37,009 nt of DNA from JANXQG01 sp037147235. GTDB lineage: Bacteria; Planctomycetota; Planctomycetia; Pirellulales; Thermoguttaceae. Below, one piece after another: positions 24,382 through 32,775 of this stretch. The notes below the pieces were generated by a model. It was not told the origin of the DNA. It searched no databases and saw only the letters and a program-made list of their open reading frames with translations. Position numbers and translations under genes: made by a program. Every line of letters begins with the position of its first letter. Positions within the stretch are counted from its first letter, which is position 1. The DNA is taken from positions 1-37,009 of the forward strand of contig JBAWVO010000028.1 of assembly GCA_037147235.1 (NCBI GenBank), written 5' to 3'.

Positions 24382-25221
24382 TCAGACGGATGGCATTGGG
24401 CTGGGATTCTGCGATGATGCGGGTTGTCTAGGTTGCCGCGGCAACAGCCATAGCAACTCATCGACGCGAAATGGCTTGGCCAACACGGTGACGCCGAGGG
24501 TTCGGGCAAGACGAACGTCCTGGATCCGGGGTGCATCGAGCAAGGCCAGCACGGGCGCGGGTGCCATATCGGTAGCGAGCTGCTTGAGTTCCTCGAAACC
24601 GACAGCATCCAAGGAAGCACCGTCGAAAATCGCAGCCACGGCACCTCGCACATGGGCTGGCTGGCGCGGGTGCAACCAGGCCGTTGCGTAGCCGCCTCTT
24701 CGGCAGACGTCCGAGAGCAAACCTTCCATTTCAGGCCGCCCTGTCCAGATGGCTACCAGTCCCTTGCCCTGGGGTAGCGGCGACTCAATCGAGGCCAGTA
24801 ACCGTTCTTCGTCGGTCGCGGTGGCTGGCAGCCACGCAGAACCCTGGGCTTCAAACCAGTAGGGAAACTCCCGGCGGATACGGACGACCGCCTGATGCCA
24901 ATACATGCGAACGACCCCCGGCAAAGGATGGCCGCTGCGAGGCTCTCCTTCGCACCAGCTTCCCAGGATCGCGATCCACCGGGCCAAGGGTGCCAAGTTG
25001 CGAAGGCGGTCGATCGCCACGGCGGAAAATTGATCGGGATAGGCCTGGGCCAGCACGATGCCATGCGCCGTGAGCAAGCCCTCTTCTAGCGAGGTGATTG
25101 CAGCCTCGACGTCGGCGAAGCGGGTCACGTGGGCCAGTTCCTCCAATGCGATACCGGCCTCGCGGAATTCGGGCCGTGAGGTATCGCCGATGAGAAAAAT
25201 GTGGAGGGTAGGGTAGGACAT
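24382..25221 (-). CDS. Double receiver-like (pseudo-receiver) protein
   Basis: 279-residue protein with two domains that look like response-regulator receiver folds. Domain 1 (about 1-100) begins LHIFLIGDTSR and contains HGIVLAQAYPDQF and ARWIAILGSWCEGE. Domain 2 (about 155-265) begins GLVAIWTGRPEMEGLLSDVC and ends GVTVLAKPFRVDELLWLLP, where AKPF is the conserved receiver Lys-Pro. Phospho-acceptor aspartates are not obvious, so they may be degenerate. The start at 25221 is preferred; an upstream ATG at 25320 would overlap the neighbour. It follows the HTH-EIIA gene by 22 bp on the same strand, so the two probably act together. Confidence 0.6.
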   Translation of the reverse strand: MSYPTLHIFLIGDTSRPEFREAGIALEELAHVTRFADVEAAITSLEEGLLTAHGIVLAQAYPDQFSAVAIDRLRNLAPLARWIAILGSWCEGEPRSGHPLPGVVRMYWHQAVVRIRREFPYWFEAQGSAWLPATATDEERLLASIESPLPQGKGLVAIWTGRPEMEGLLSDVCRRGGYATAWLHPRQPAHVRGAVAAIFDGASLDAVGFEELKQLATDMAPAPVLALLDAPRIQDVRLARTLGVTVLAKPFRVDELLWLLPRQPRQPASSQNPSPMPSV

Positions 25222-25243
25222 AATGGATGAAAACGCAACGAAG

Positions 25244-25948
25244 TTACATCTTCTCTTCCGTATCCATGAAAAGCTGCCTCGCTGCCTTGGCATCGGTGGC
25301 CTCGCGAAGGGCCTCGACAAACCCGGGCGCGGTGAGGATGCGGCTCAGACGGGCCAGCGTGCGAAGGTGGCCGCGATCTTCCGTCGAAGCGATCAGGAAG
25401 AAAACGTCGGTCATCGGCACGTCGGCTCCGAAGGGGATGCCGCTTGACGTAACCCCCAGGGCCACGAACTCTTGGGCGAGAATCTTGGGCAGCGGCCGCC
25501 GCGGGTGGAGCAAGGCTACGCCGTTGGTCAGCGCGGTACTGTGCATATCCTCGCGGAATCGGACTGCCTCGGCCATCGTCTGGGGATCCCACAGCCAGCC
25601 GGTCTGCGAGGCGAGATCGACCATCGAGCCAATGACCGAACTCCGCGTGCGGGCGAGCAAAGGGATGGCGATTGCCTCCAGCGGCAGCAAATCGACAATA
25701 GATACGTCCTGTTCCTGCTGAACCGCCGTCGACCGGCTCAGCACACCTTCGACCTGTAGCAACTCTTCTTCATCGGACAGACCAATACGGCGTTCAAGCC
25801 AATGGTGGATGTCCGCCTTGGAAAATTTCCACTCCCCACCCACTTTGCGGCCTGGCAATTGACCGCGGTCGGCCAGCTTGGAAACCTGCTGGGGTGCAAA
25901 GTGGAGGTAGCGGGCCAGTTCTTGAAGATCGAAATCGCTGTGCGGCAT
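25244..25948 (-). CDS. HTH (MerR/excisionase-like) fused to a PTS EIIA(Ntr)-type domain
   Basis: 234-residue fusion. Residues 6-52 are an excisionase/MerR-like winged helix (LQELARYLHFAPQQVSKLAD, GEWKFSKADIHHWLERR) that should bind DNA or another protein. Residues about 85-230 are a PTS EIIA type-2 domain, with phospho-acceptor H148 in NGVALLHPR and the PFGADVPMTDVFFLIAS strand. This domain layout suggests a regulator that reads nitrogen-PTS phosphorylation rather than a sugar transporter part; no EIIB or EIIC gene is near. The start at 25948 gives a domain-proper N-terminus; an ATG at 26035 would add 29 unconvincing residues. Confidence 0.78.
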   Translation of the reverse strand: MPHSDFDLQELARYLHFAPQQVSKLADRGQLPGRKVGGEWKFSKADIHHWLERRIGLSDEEELLQVEGVLSRSTAVQQEQDVSIVDLLPLEAIAIPLLARTRSSVIGSMVDLASQTGWLWDPQTMAEAVRFREDMHSTALTNGVALLHPRRPLPKILAQEFVALGVTSSGIPFGADVPMTDVFFLIASTEDRGHLRTLARLSRILTAPGFVEALREATDAKAARQLFMDTEEKM

Positions 25949-26092
25949 AGTATTATGATCGCTTACGAGGCCTGGTTTGTAAAGTAGCCTCTGTTGCGGA
26001 AAAGTAGTGGATGCGTCGGATTCCTCTGGTCGCAACTCGGCGATTTGGGTACACTAAAGAAGTCAATTATCTTACCTTTACCATCCGCTCCC

Positions 26093-26689
26093 ATGATTTT
26101 GCTGATCGATAACTACGACTCGTTCACGTACAATCTAGTCCAGCGATTGGGCGAAATCGATCCCTCGCTCGATTTGGAAGTTCATCGCAACGACCAGATT
26201 ACGCTCGAAGAGATCGAGTCCAGGCAACCCACGCACCTGATCATTTCGCCAGGTCCCTGCACACCCGACGAAGCGGGGATCTCCATTTCCTGCGTGAAAC
26301 GCTTTGCCGGTAAGATCCCTCTTTTGGGTGTGTGCCTTGGGCACCAATCGATTGGCCAAGCCTATGGCGGCAAGATCGTCCGGGCGGTACGGTTGATGCA
26401 CGGCAAGACCGACATGATCCAGCATAACAATCTAGGAATCTACGAGGGCATCCCCAATCCGTTTGAGGCCACCCGATACCACAGCCTAGTCATTCAGCCC
26501 GACACGCTCAGCGATGAGTTTACGATCACGGCATGGAGCAATGCTCCCGACGGTACTCTGGAGATCATGGGCATTCAGCACAAGCATTATCCGTTGTTTG
26601 GCGTGCAGTATCATCCCGAGAGTTTTTTGACGGGCTGTGGGACGAAGATCCTTGAGCATTTCCTGGCGACGGCCTGCGCGGCGAATTAA
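26093..26689 (+). CDS. pabA: Glutamine amidotransferase of anthranilate/aminodeoxychorismate synthase
   Basis: 198-residue class I glutamine amidotransferase that supplies ammonia from glutamine to anthranilate synthase (tryptophan) or aminodeoxychorismate synthase (folate). The N-terminus MILLIDNYDSFTYNLVQRLG is diagnostic. The catalytic triad is C81 (GVCLGHQ), H174 and E176 (QYHPES). TrpG and PabA cannot be separated from sequence, and the large subunit gene is not adjacent. The start at 26093 is fixed by family alignment, although no strong Shine-Dalgarno is seen. Confidence 0.93.
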   Translation: MILLIDNYDSFTYNLVQRLGEIDPSLDLEVHRNDQITLEEIESRQPTHLIISPGPCTPDEAGISISCVKRFAGKIPLLGVCLGHQSIGQAYGGKIVRAVRLMHGKTDMIQHNNLGIYEGIPNPFEATRYHSLVIQPDTLSDEFTITAWSNAPDGTLEIMGIQHKHYPLFGVQYHPESFLTGCGTKILEHFLATACAAN

Positions 26690-26702
26690 CCCACGGACAC
26701 GG

Positions 26703-28625
26703 ATGTCAGCAACACTTCGCGACGGGTATCGTTCAACCTTTGTTCAGGCCATGATCGGGGTCGTGCTGCTTTGGGCGGCACTGCCGCCGCTGGGAATCTG
26801 GCCGCTGGCATGGATTGCGCCGGTATGGTGGGTGATGCTCATTCGTAGCGAGAAGCTGCCTTTGCCGCGAGCAACGGATCGGCCCGTGCGACTTCGGCCA
26901 TGGATACTACTGACGGCGGCCGTGCTCTATTTTTTGGCCGGATTGGCCGTCAATGCGTGGTTCCATTCGAGGCAGTACCGCCAGTACTGGATCGCTGATA
27001 CGGTCTTTTGGCTTGGCCTGCTGGCAATTTGTCTCGCCGCCGCACGGCTTTGGGCGTCGCACCCCTATCGCTGCTTGTGGCTGGCGGGCATGTTCTTCTG
27101 GATGGCCGTCTTACAATGGCTGCGGTTGCCGTTCTGGGCCACCGGCTTCGGCTGGCTGGCCCTGGGAATCTATTTCGGCTGCTACTTGCCAGTCTTTGTT
27201 GGCCTGTCGCGAGTCGGTGTTCACTTCTTGCGTCTGCCCTTGATTCTGGTGGCCCCGGTTGTCTATACCGGGCTGGAACTTGCCCAGGCATACCTGCTGA
27301 CCGGCATGACGATGGGATGTCTTGAGCATACGCAGTATCGCTGGACCATGCTGATTCAGATCAGCGATTTGACCGGTTGTTATGGTGTGACGTTCCTGAT
27401 GATGTTCGTCGCCGCTTGCCTAGCCCGAATGTTGCCGTGCGACTCGCGTCCATGGGCATTCTGGCCGCTGGTCCCGGCTGCGGGTCTTGTGGCTGCGGTA
27501 CTCGTCTACGGCCACTTCCGCACCGCCAATGTCGAAACCGATCCGGGCTTGAAGATTGCCTTGATCCAAGGGAATATCGACATCCAGTTGGACGACAGCC
27601 CCGACAGCTTCCGCGAGACCACGCAAAACACCGATGCGCAATATCGCAAGCTCACCGGCCAGGCACTCGCCCAGGCACTCGACCAGTTCCAACAGATTGA
27701 TCTGATTGTCTGGCCGGAGACGGTCTTTAGCTGTGCCATTGAGTTAGGCGGCCGCATTGAGTATCTGCCTTGGATGACGGGCGATAAAAATGCAAGGATC
27801 CCCGACGACTTTTACGATTCGCCGCAGCAGTTTCAAGCTTGGCTCGCCTATATCAACCGAGAAACCCAGGGTGTCATGACTAAGACTGCCCGCGGGTTCG
27901 GCTTACCGATGATCGTTGGCATCGGTCGTCTGCACTTCGGGGCCCAAAGCCGCGAGACGTTCAATTCGGCCGTGCTGATCACGCCGGATGGAAGTTGGTG
28001 CGAACCCGGCCGCCTTGAGCAATCTTATTACGATAAGATGCACCTCGTCATGTTCGGCGAGTACATGCCTTTCGTCAAGAGTGTGCCCTGGCTCCAGAGT
28101 TTGTCGCCGCTCGGCACGAGTTCCAGTCCCGGCGAGAAGCCTAAGGGCCTGATGCTAAAGAACATCTGCCTGGTGCCGAACATCTGCTACGAGACGGTCT
28201 TGCCCCACGTCATTCGGAACCAGTTGGTCGCGTTGCGGCAGGAAGGCATTGAACCGCAGATTCTGGTGAATGTGACGAACGACGGCTGGTTCTGGGGATC
28301 CAATGAACTGGAACAGCATTTGGCCTGCGGGGTGTTTCGCACGGTCGAATGTCGGCGGCCGATGGTGATTGCCGCGAACACGGGCATTTCGGCCTCGATC
28401 GACGCGAGCGGCCACATTCTTGCCGACGAGGGACCGCGACGCGAAACGAAATTGATCCTCGCCGACGTTCGCCTCGACCGCCGCGAGAGCTGGTATCTGC
28501 GTCACGGTGACTGGTTCGCCGGTACATGCCTGGCAGCGACGCTCCTTCTCGCCTGCGTGGGCGTTAGGCGTCGCTTGAGCAACCTCGTACCAGAAGGGAC
28601 GCTGAAGGTGGTTAGTTTCTTCTGA
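26703..28625 (+). CDS. lnt: Apolipoprotein N-acyltransferase
   Basis: 640-residue inner-membrane enzyme that adds the third acyl chain to lipoprotein N-termini. An N-terminal half of about seven or eight hydrophobic helices is followed by the periplasmic nitrilase domain (from about 283, LKIALIQGNIDIQ). The catalytic triad is E339 (VWPET), K445 (YYDKMHLV) and C495 (NICYE), followed by VNVTNDGWFWGS. It is about 130 residues longer than E. coli Lnt because of inserts in both halves, for example RIPDDFYDSPQQFQAWLAYI. The start at 26703 lies 13 bp after the trpG/pabA stop, within CACGGACACGGATG, which resembles a repeat end. Confidence 0.88.
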   Translation: MSATLRDGYRSTFVQAMIGVVLLWAALPPLGIWPLAWIAPVWWVMLIRSEKLPLPRATDRPVRLRPWILLTAAVLYFLAGLAVNAWFHSRQYRQYWIADTVFWLGLLAICLAAARLWASHPYRCLWLAGMFFWMAVLQWLRLPFWATGFGWLALGIYFGCYLPVFVGLSRVGVHFLRLPLILVAPVVYTGLELAQAYLLTGMTMGCLEHTQYRWTMLIQISDLTGCYGVTFLMMFVAACLARMLPCDSRPWAFWPLVPAAGLVAAVLVYGHFRTANVETDPGLKIALIQGNIDIQLDDSPDSFRETTQNTDAQYRKLTGQALAQALDQFQQIDLIVWPETVFSCAIELGGRIEYLPWMTGDKNARIPDDFYDSPQQFQAWLAYINRETQGVMTKTARGFGLPMIVGIGRLHFGAQSRETFNSAVLITPDGSWCEPGRLEQSYYDKMHLVMFGEYMPFVKSVPWLQSLSPLGTSSSPGEKPKGLMLKNICLVPNICYETVLPHVIRNQLVALRQEGIEPQILVNVTNDGWFWGSNELEQHLACGVFRTVECRRPMVIAANTGISASIDASGHILADEGPRRETKLILADVRLDRRESWYLRHGDWFAGTCLAATLLLACVGVRRRLSNLVPEGTLKVVSFF

Positions 28626-28650
28626 CCCCCCCCATGTACAGGTGCCGCCC

Positions 28651-29628
28651 ATGCCGGAAACGAGAAACTCGAAGAGCCTTGAGCTTGCGATCGGAATCCT
28701 CTGTGTCATCGGGATGATGCAGAACGCGGGAAATGCCGCGGATCCCATCGCCACGCCACCTCGGGACGGTTCGGTTTCCAGCACCCGGCTCCTTGCACCT
28801 GGTTCCGGCGAATCCTTTCCGCTACTGCTGTTTGCCGCGGAAGGGGCCAAGAAGATTTTGCGGTACGGCCGCGATGGGGCGGTGGTTTGGGAGTATCCGG
28901 CCGAGATGTCGCGGGACGTGTGGCAGCTTCCCGGTGGCAACGTCTTGTTCTGCTACAACCGGAACTACGATTCCGGCAAGCACGACAACCCCAGCGGCGT
29001 CATGGAGGTCACGCCGGACAAGAGAGTTGTCTTCCACTTTGCGACGACCGGGCAGGTCTGGTCTTGCCAACGCTTGGCGGATGGCAACACCTTGGTGGGC
29101 GCGTCCAGCCAGGGCAAACTCCTCATCGTCAGCCCACGGGGCGAAATTGTCCGACAGATCAGGGTGATGAACCGCCCGGGGCACAGTTGCATGCGAAATG
29201 CCCGCCAGCTTGCCAATGGCAACTTCCTGGTCGCCGAGGAGTCCGCGCGAGCCGTGCGGGAATATGATCCGGCGGGGAAGCTCGTCCGGGAAATCAAGGT
29301 CAGGTTTGCTCCGTATTCCGCAGTCCGGCTGGATGACGGGCAAACGGTCATTTGCGGCCAACAGTCCGTCATCGAGATTGGCAGTAAGGATGAAGTCGTC
29401 TGGTCCCTGGAAGGCAAGGAATTGCCCCGGATCGGCGTGCGCTGGTTTGCCGGCATCCAGATCTTGCCCAGCGGCAACCTTTTCCTCTGCAATGCTGGAG
29501 GCAAGGTCGCCTTTATTGAGATCACGCGGGCCAAGCGGATCGTCTGGCAGAGCAGTTCGGCAGCGTCCGTCTTTCCGCTGGGACATGGCGTTCACCGGTT
29601 GGACATCCCCGGTACGGCCAGGAAGTGA
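28651..29628 (+). CDS. Secreted beta-propeller protein
   Basis: 325-residue protein with an N-terminal signal or anchor (LELAIGILCVIGMMQNAGNA) and repeated blades marked by LPGGNVLFCY, LADGNTLVGA, LANGNFLVAE, LDDGQTVICG and LPSGNLFLCN. This is a PQQ/NHL-like propeller, probably periplasmic; no catalytic residues can be assigned. ATG at 28651 is preferred over GTG at 28642. It follows lnt after 25 bp, so it may be cotranscribed. It could be part of a binding or recognition system, but no specific function is supported. Confidence 0.65.
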   Translation: MPETRNSKSLELAIGILCVIGMMQNAGNAADPIATPPRDGSVSSTRLLAPGSGESFPLLLFAAEGAKKILRYGRDGAVVWEYPAEMSRDVWQLPGGNVLFCYNRNYDSGKHDNPSGVMEVTPDKRVVFHFATTGQVWSCQRLADGNTLVGASSQGKLLIVSPRGEIVRQIRVMNRPGHSCMRNARQLANGNFLVAEESARAVREYDPAGKLVREIKVRFAPYSAVRLDDGQTVICGQQSVIEIGSKDEVVWSLEGKELPRIGVRWFAGIQILPSGNLFLCNAGGKVAFIEITRAKRIVWQSSSAASVFPLGHGVHRLDIPGTARK

Positions 29629-29966
29629 GGCAGCTACGACGTCGGAGTGTCAATCCGACGTAGGTCTTGCTGGGGCAAGCCCCTCAAGAGTTCACAATAG
29701 CATGGTCCAGGGCAGCACCTTGCGGCGAATTGTGACAAGTGCGATAATGTCGATGTTGGCAACGCCCTGCGGGCGAAAAGCAGGCCATCACGTTTCCTTA
29801 GCAAAAAGTAGCAGGCACACTCCGTGTGCCGTCTGCCCCAGCTCGGCGAGTGCGCAAAACACGACACTTATTGATGCGCCGGTCCTTAGCAGTACTTGGT
29901 TCAATCACCTCACAATCAAAACATGAAATTCACCCTCCTTGCCGGAAGAACCCCCAAGGGGCATCC
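29629..29966. other. Intergenic region with three palindromic repeats
   Basis: About 340 bp between the propeller gene and sdaA. It holds CTACGACGTCGG facing CCGACGTAG (29634-29663), GGGGC-AA-GCCCC (29672-29683) and GGCACAC-TCC-GTGTGCC (29814-29830, related to the window start). The last 30 bases include CCCCCAAGGGG, where AAGGGG is the sdaA ribosome site. No gene was recognised. Confidence 0.65.
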
Positions 29967-31541
29967 ATGATTGTCAGCATCTTTAATGACGTGATTGGCC
30001 CCGTCATGCGTGGGCCATCGAGTTCCCATTGCGCCGCCGCGCTTCGCGTTGGGCGGTTGGCCCGCGACCTTATCGGCGGCGATTTCGACGACGTGCTGGT
30101 TGAGTTCGATCGCAACGGCTCGTTGCCAACCACGCACGAAACGCAAGGCTCGGACATGGGCCTGTTTGGGGGCCTGCTGGGCTGGGATGCGGCGGATGAG
30201 AGACTGCCCGACGCGGCACGGATGCTGCGCGACGCGGGGGTGCGCATCCGGATAGAAACCGTCGATGCAGGCGACCCTCACCCCAACACCTACCGGCTTG
30301 CGCTTCATAACGCGCGCGAGCGACATTCGCTCATTGCAATCTCCACGGGTGGCGGCATGATGGAAGTTATCGCCGTGGACGGCTTCAAGGTGTCCATGTG
30401 CGGGGATTGCTTTGAGACTTTGCTGTGGGTGAAGCAAAATGGACGTGAGCTTGTCGAGACGTTGGCCGCTTTGATGCAGGCCGACGAAATCCTCTTGCAC
30501 GAATCCGAAGGTGGCCAACTTGTGGAAGTCAAGGCCGGGGCATTTGTGAGCAATCACATCCTTGCCGGTTTATGCGAGACTGCAGACATACTCGCCGTGA
30601 AGTGCTTGGCGCCGGTGTTGCCCGTGCTGTCGCGCAAGGGCATGAGCGTGCCATTCACGACCTGCGAAGAGATGTTGCGCCACGATGCCGGCCGGAACAC
30701 CCCGCTTTGGAAGTTGGCGGTAGATTATGAAATGGTCCGCGGCAATCTGACCGCGGCAGAGGTGCTCGCCAAAATGGTGCGGATCGTCCGTATCCTGCGC
30801 CGCTCGATCCAGGAGGGGATTGCCGGTACGCACTACGACGACCGCATCCTTGGCCACCAGTCCGGAGCGTTCAAGGCGAGGATGGACGCCGGGCAATTGC
30901 TGGCGGCCGGAGTGTTGAACCGGACCGTACTCTACGTCACCGCACTGATGGAGGTAAAGAGTTCCATGGGCATCATCGTTGCCGCGCCGACGGCGGGTGC
31001 TTGCGCTGCGTTGCCGGGATCGTGCATGGCGGTCGCGGAAGAGATGGGGGTATCGGAAGAGATGATGGCGAAAGCGTTGCTGGCCAGCGGCCTGATCGGA
31101 GTGTTGATCGCCACACGCTGGACGTTTGCAGCGGAGGTGGGCGGTTGCCAGGCGGAGGGGGGTTCCGCCGCCAGCATGGCCGCTGCCGCACTCGTGACGT
31201 TGGCTGATGGGACGCTGACACAATCGGTGGCGGCGGCTTCGATGGCTTTGCAGAGCATGATCGGGTTGATTTGTGATCCGGTTGCAAACCGAGTCGAGGT
31301 GCCGTGTCTCGGCAAGAACATCTTGGCCGCAAGCAATGCGATCTCCTGCGCAAATATGGCACTGGCCGGCTATGATCCCGTCGTTCCGCTCGACGAAGTC
31401 ATCGAGACCGCCCGGCGCGTCGGCAATCAACTGCCACGCGAATTGCGATGTACCGCGTTGGGCGGGCTTTCGATCACGCCGACGTCGAAAATGATTGAAC
31501 AGAAGCTGGCTGCTTGCCGAAGCCGTTGCGGTGGTCATTAA
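29967..31541 (+). CDS. sdaA: L-serine ammonia-lyase (iron-sulfur L-serine dehydratase, fused form)
   Basis: 524-residue enzyme converting L-serine to pyruvate and ammonia with a [4Fe-4S] cluster instead of PLP. The N-terminal beta part (about 1-150) has GPSSSHCAAALRVG, which contributes substrate contacts. The alpha part (about 230-524) has APTAGACAALPG, and the cluster cysteines C394 (GGCQ), C436 (ICDP) and C447 (VPCLGKN), spaced 42 and 11 apart as in characterised enzymes. Fusion of beta and alpha into one chain is the usual single-gene form. Unlike many homologues, the last residues end KLAACRSRCGGH. The start at 29967 is backed by AAGGGG. Confidence 0.93.
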   Translation: MIVSIFNDVIGPVMRGPSSSHCAAALRVGRLARDLIGGDFDDVLVEFDRNGSLPTTHETQGSDMGLFGGLLGWDAADERLPDAARMLRDAGVRIRIETVDAGDPHPNTYRLALHNARERHSLIAISTGGGMMEVIAVDGFKVSMCGDCFETLLWVKQNGRELVETLAALMQADEILLHESEGGQLVEVKAGAFVSNHILAGLCETADILAVKCLAPVLPVLSRKGMSVPFTTCEEMLRHDAGRNTPLWKLAVDYEMVRGNLTAAEVLAKMVRIVRILRRSIQEGIAGTHYDDRILGHQSGAFKARMDAGQLLAAGVLNRTVLYVTALMEVKSSMGIIVAAPTAGACAALPGSCMAVAEEMGVSEEMMAKALLASGLIGVLIATRWTFAAEVGGCQAEGGSAASMAAAALVTLADGTLTQSVAAASMALQSMIGLICDPVANRVEVPCLGKNILAASNAISCANMALAGYDPVVPLDEVIETARRVGNQLPRELRCTALGGLSITPTSKMIEQKLAACRSRCGGH

Positions 31542-31636
31542 TAACTCTCGGCAGGCTCGTCAATCTTTTCAACTTTCGGCGAGGGCTTCTTGGCGGGCCA
31601 CTCGACTTCGCCCGTATCGGAGTCTGTAAATATGAT
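31538..31636 (-). pseudogene. Orphan C-terminal gene fragment opposite sdaA
   Basis: On the minus strand 32 open codons read IIFTDSDTGEVEWPAKKPSP then KVEKIDEPAESY and end in TAA, which overlaps the sdaA stop. The composition is protein-like (charged, Pro/Lys/Glu tail), but there is no start codon: an in-frame TGA lies at 31637-31639. It looks like the 3' end of a gene whose front was deleted. The family is not recognised, and a chance open frame cannot be excluded. Confidence 0.35.
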
Positions 31637-31772
31637 TCATAATGGGTTGAGTGGGTTGTTGAGCTGGGTGTGGCGTGTCTGCAAGGCTACGCCTGGCGGA
31701 AGCGGAAGTAGAAACTGATAACCAGGCCGTGACATGGCCGATGTGTCTCTTTGCTTATCGTTGATTGATGCC

Positions 31773-32333
31773 ATGACCATGCAAGAAATGTCACCCGACG
31801 AGCCGAAGCCTGAACGCCGCCGGTTCCAATACAGCCTGCGGGCAATGTTCGGTCTCACAACCGGTACCGCGGCGTTTTTCGCCCTGGCTCGGATGCTTGG
31901 CTACGTCGATGCGGTGGTTGCTTTGGCCGCGATCGTGGTTCTCGTCGGCATCATGGAATACCCGCGTCGAGTTCATCTGCTTACCGGCATCCTTCTAACG
32001 CTCGTTGCCGGAATACTCTTGTGGGCCAACTTGCGGACGGAAAGACATTGGGGTTCTTTGACGCCCAATCAGTTAGATCCCGTGGCTAAATCCATGTTAG
32101 ATCCCATGGCAGAATCCATGTTTTTCCGCGGTTGGCCGTTTTGCCCATGCATGGTATGTCCGATTAGCGGCTGGAAGTTTTATCCCAGTGAGCTTGGCGT
32201 TTACGACATTTTGGTCTTGGATGGCATCGTTTTCGTGGCTGCCCTGTTTGTTACAAGGGGCATCTGCGGGCTGTGCTTGCCAAGGCGAGTCAAGCCGATC
32301 ATCAAAACGCCGCTGGACACGACGCATCCGTAG
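31773..32333 (+). CDS. Planctomycete-type small membrane protein
   Basis: About 186 residues (more if the ATG at 31734 is used; ATGs at 31773, 31779 and 31788 are alternatives and no ribosome site decides). After an acidic start (SPDEPKPERRR) comes FQYSLRAMFGLTTGTAAFFA, a segment seen at the front of many planctomycete membrane proteins. Two or three more hydrophobic helices follow (VVALAAIVVLVGIMEY, LLTGILLTLVAGILLWA, IVFVAALFVTRGICGLCL). An 8-residue tandem repeat LDPVAKSM-LDPMAESM lies between helices. The function is unknown. Confidence 0.65.
   Translation: MTMQEMSPDEPKPERRRFQYSLRAMFGLTTGTAAFFALARMLGYVDAVVALAAIVVLVGIMEYPRRVHLLTGILLTLVAGILLWANLRTERHWGSLTPNQLDPVAKSMLDPMAESMFFRGWPFCPCMVCPISGWKFYPSELGVYDILVLDGIVFVAALFVTRGICGLCLPRRVKPIIKTPLDTTHP
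32073..32120 (+). repeat. 24-bp in-gene tandem duplication
   Basis: TTAGATCCCgTGGCtaAATC then CATG is repeated at once with few changes (32073-32096, 32097-32120). It encodes LDPVAKSM followed by LDPMAESM. The near-identity at DNA level points to a recent duplication. Confidence 0.75.
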
Positions 32334-32396
32334 ATCAATCCGCCGCCCGCTGGCTCGGCCTCGGTGCCGCTGGTAGAATAGCTGGAAGTTTTTCGT

Positions 32397-32500
32397 TATT
32401 ACCGCGGCATGGAAGTAGGTCAGGCTTTCCAGCCTGACAGAACAGACAAGTCAGGCTAGAAAGCCTGACCTACGTGATTTTCTTTCGTGCCGGGGTAATA
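32397..32500. repeat. Nested inverted-repeat element
   Basis: Two 24-base arms (32415-32438 and 32450-32473) match 23 of 24 as an inverted pair, and each arm is itself a small hairpin (GTCAGGCT-TTCC-AGCCTGAC). Outside them TATTACCGCGGCATGGAAG (32397-32415) is imperfectly mirrored at 32482-32500. The whole element is about 104 bp, MITE-like, in a 205-bp gap that otherwise holds nothing recognised. Confidence 0.75.
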
Positions 32501-32538
32501 AAGCACGGGGCTTCGTTGGCTAAATCAGGAAAAAGCGA

Positions 32539-32760
32539 ATGTGGCTACTCGAACTGCTGCTCGAAATCGTACTGGGATTCTCTGAAATCCTACTCTGGCC
32601 CGAGCAAGCCGCGAGTAGACGCTCGCGGCGCAGGGCAGAACACCATTTGCGAACTCAGTCGAAAGGGAAATCATCCTTTGACCGACAGAAGGAACTTGAG
32701 GCGTTCCTTACCGAATTGGAAAAGAACAATAATCCGCCATCGCCACCCAGTACCACCTGA
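32539..32760 (+). CDS. Small hypothetical membrane protein
   Basis: 73 residues: a hydrophobic N-terminal helix (MWLLELLLEIVLGFSEILLW), a basic stretch (SRRSRRRAEHH), then a charged helix (RQKELEAFLTELEKNNN) and a Pro/Ser tail. AGGAAAA lies 7-8 bases before the ATG. It ends 15 bp before the next gene on the same strand, so the two are probably one transcript. The family is not recognised. Confidence 0.6.
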   Translation: MWLLELLLEIVLGFSEILLWPEQAASRRSRRRAEHHLRTQSKGKSSFDRQKELEAFLTELEKNNNPPSPPSTT

Positions 32761-32775
32761 ATACACAGGAACACC

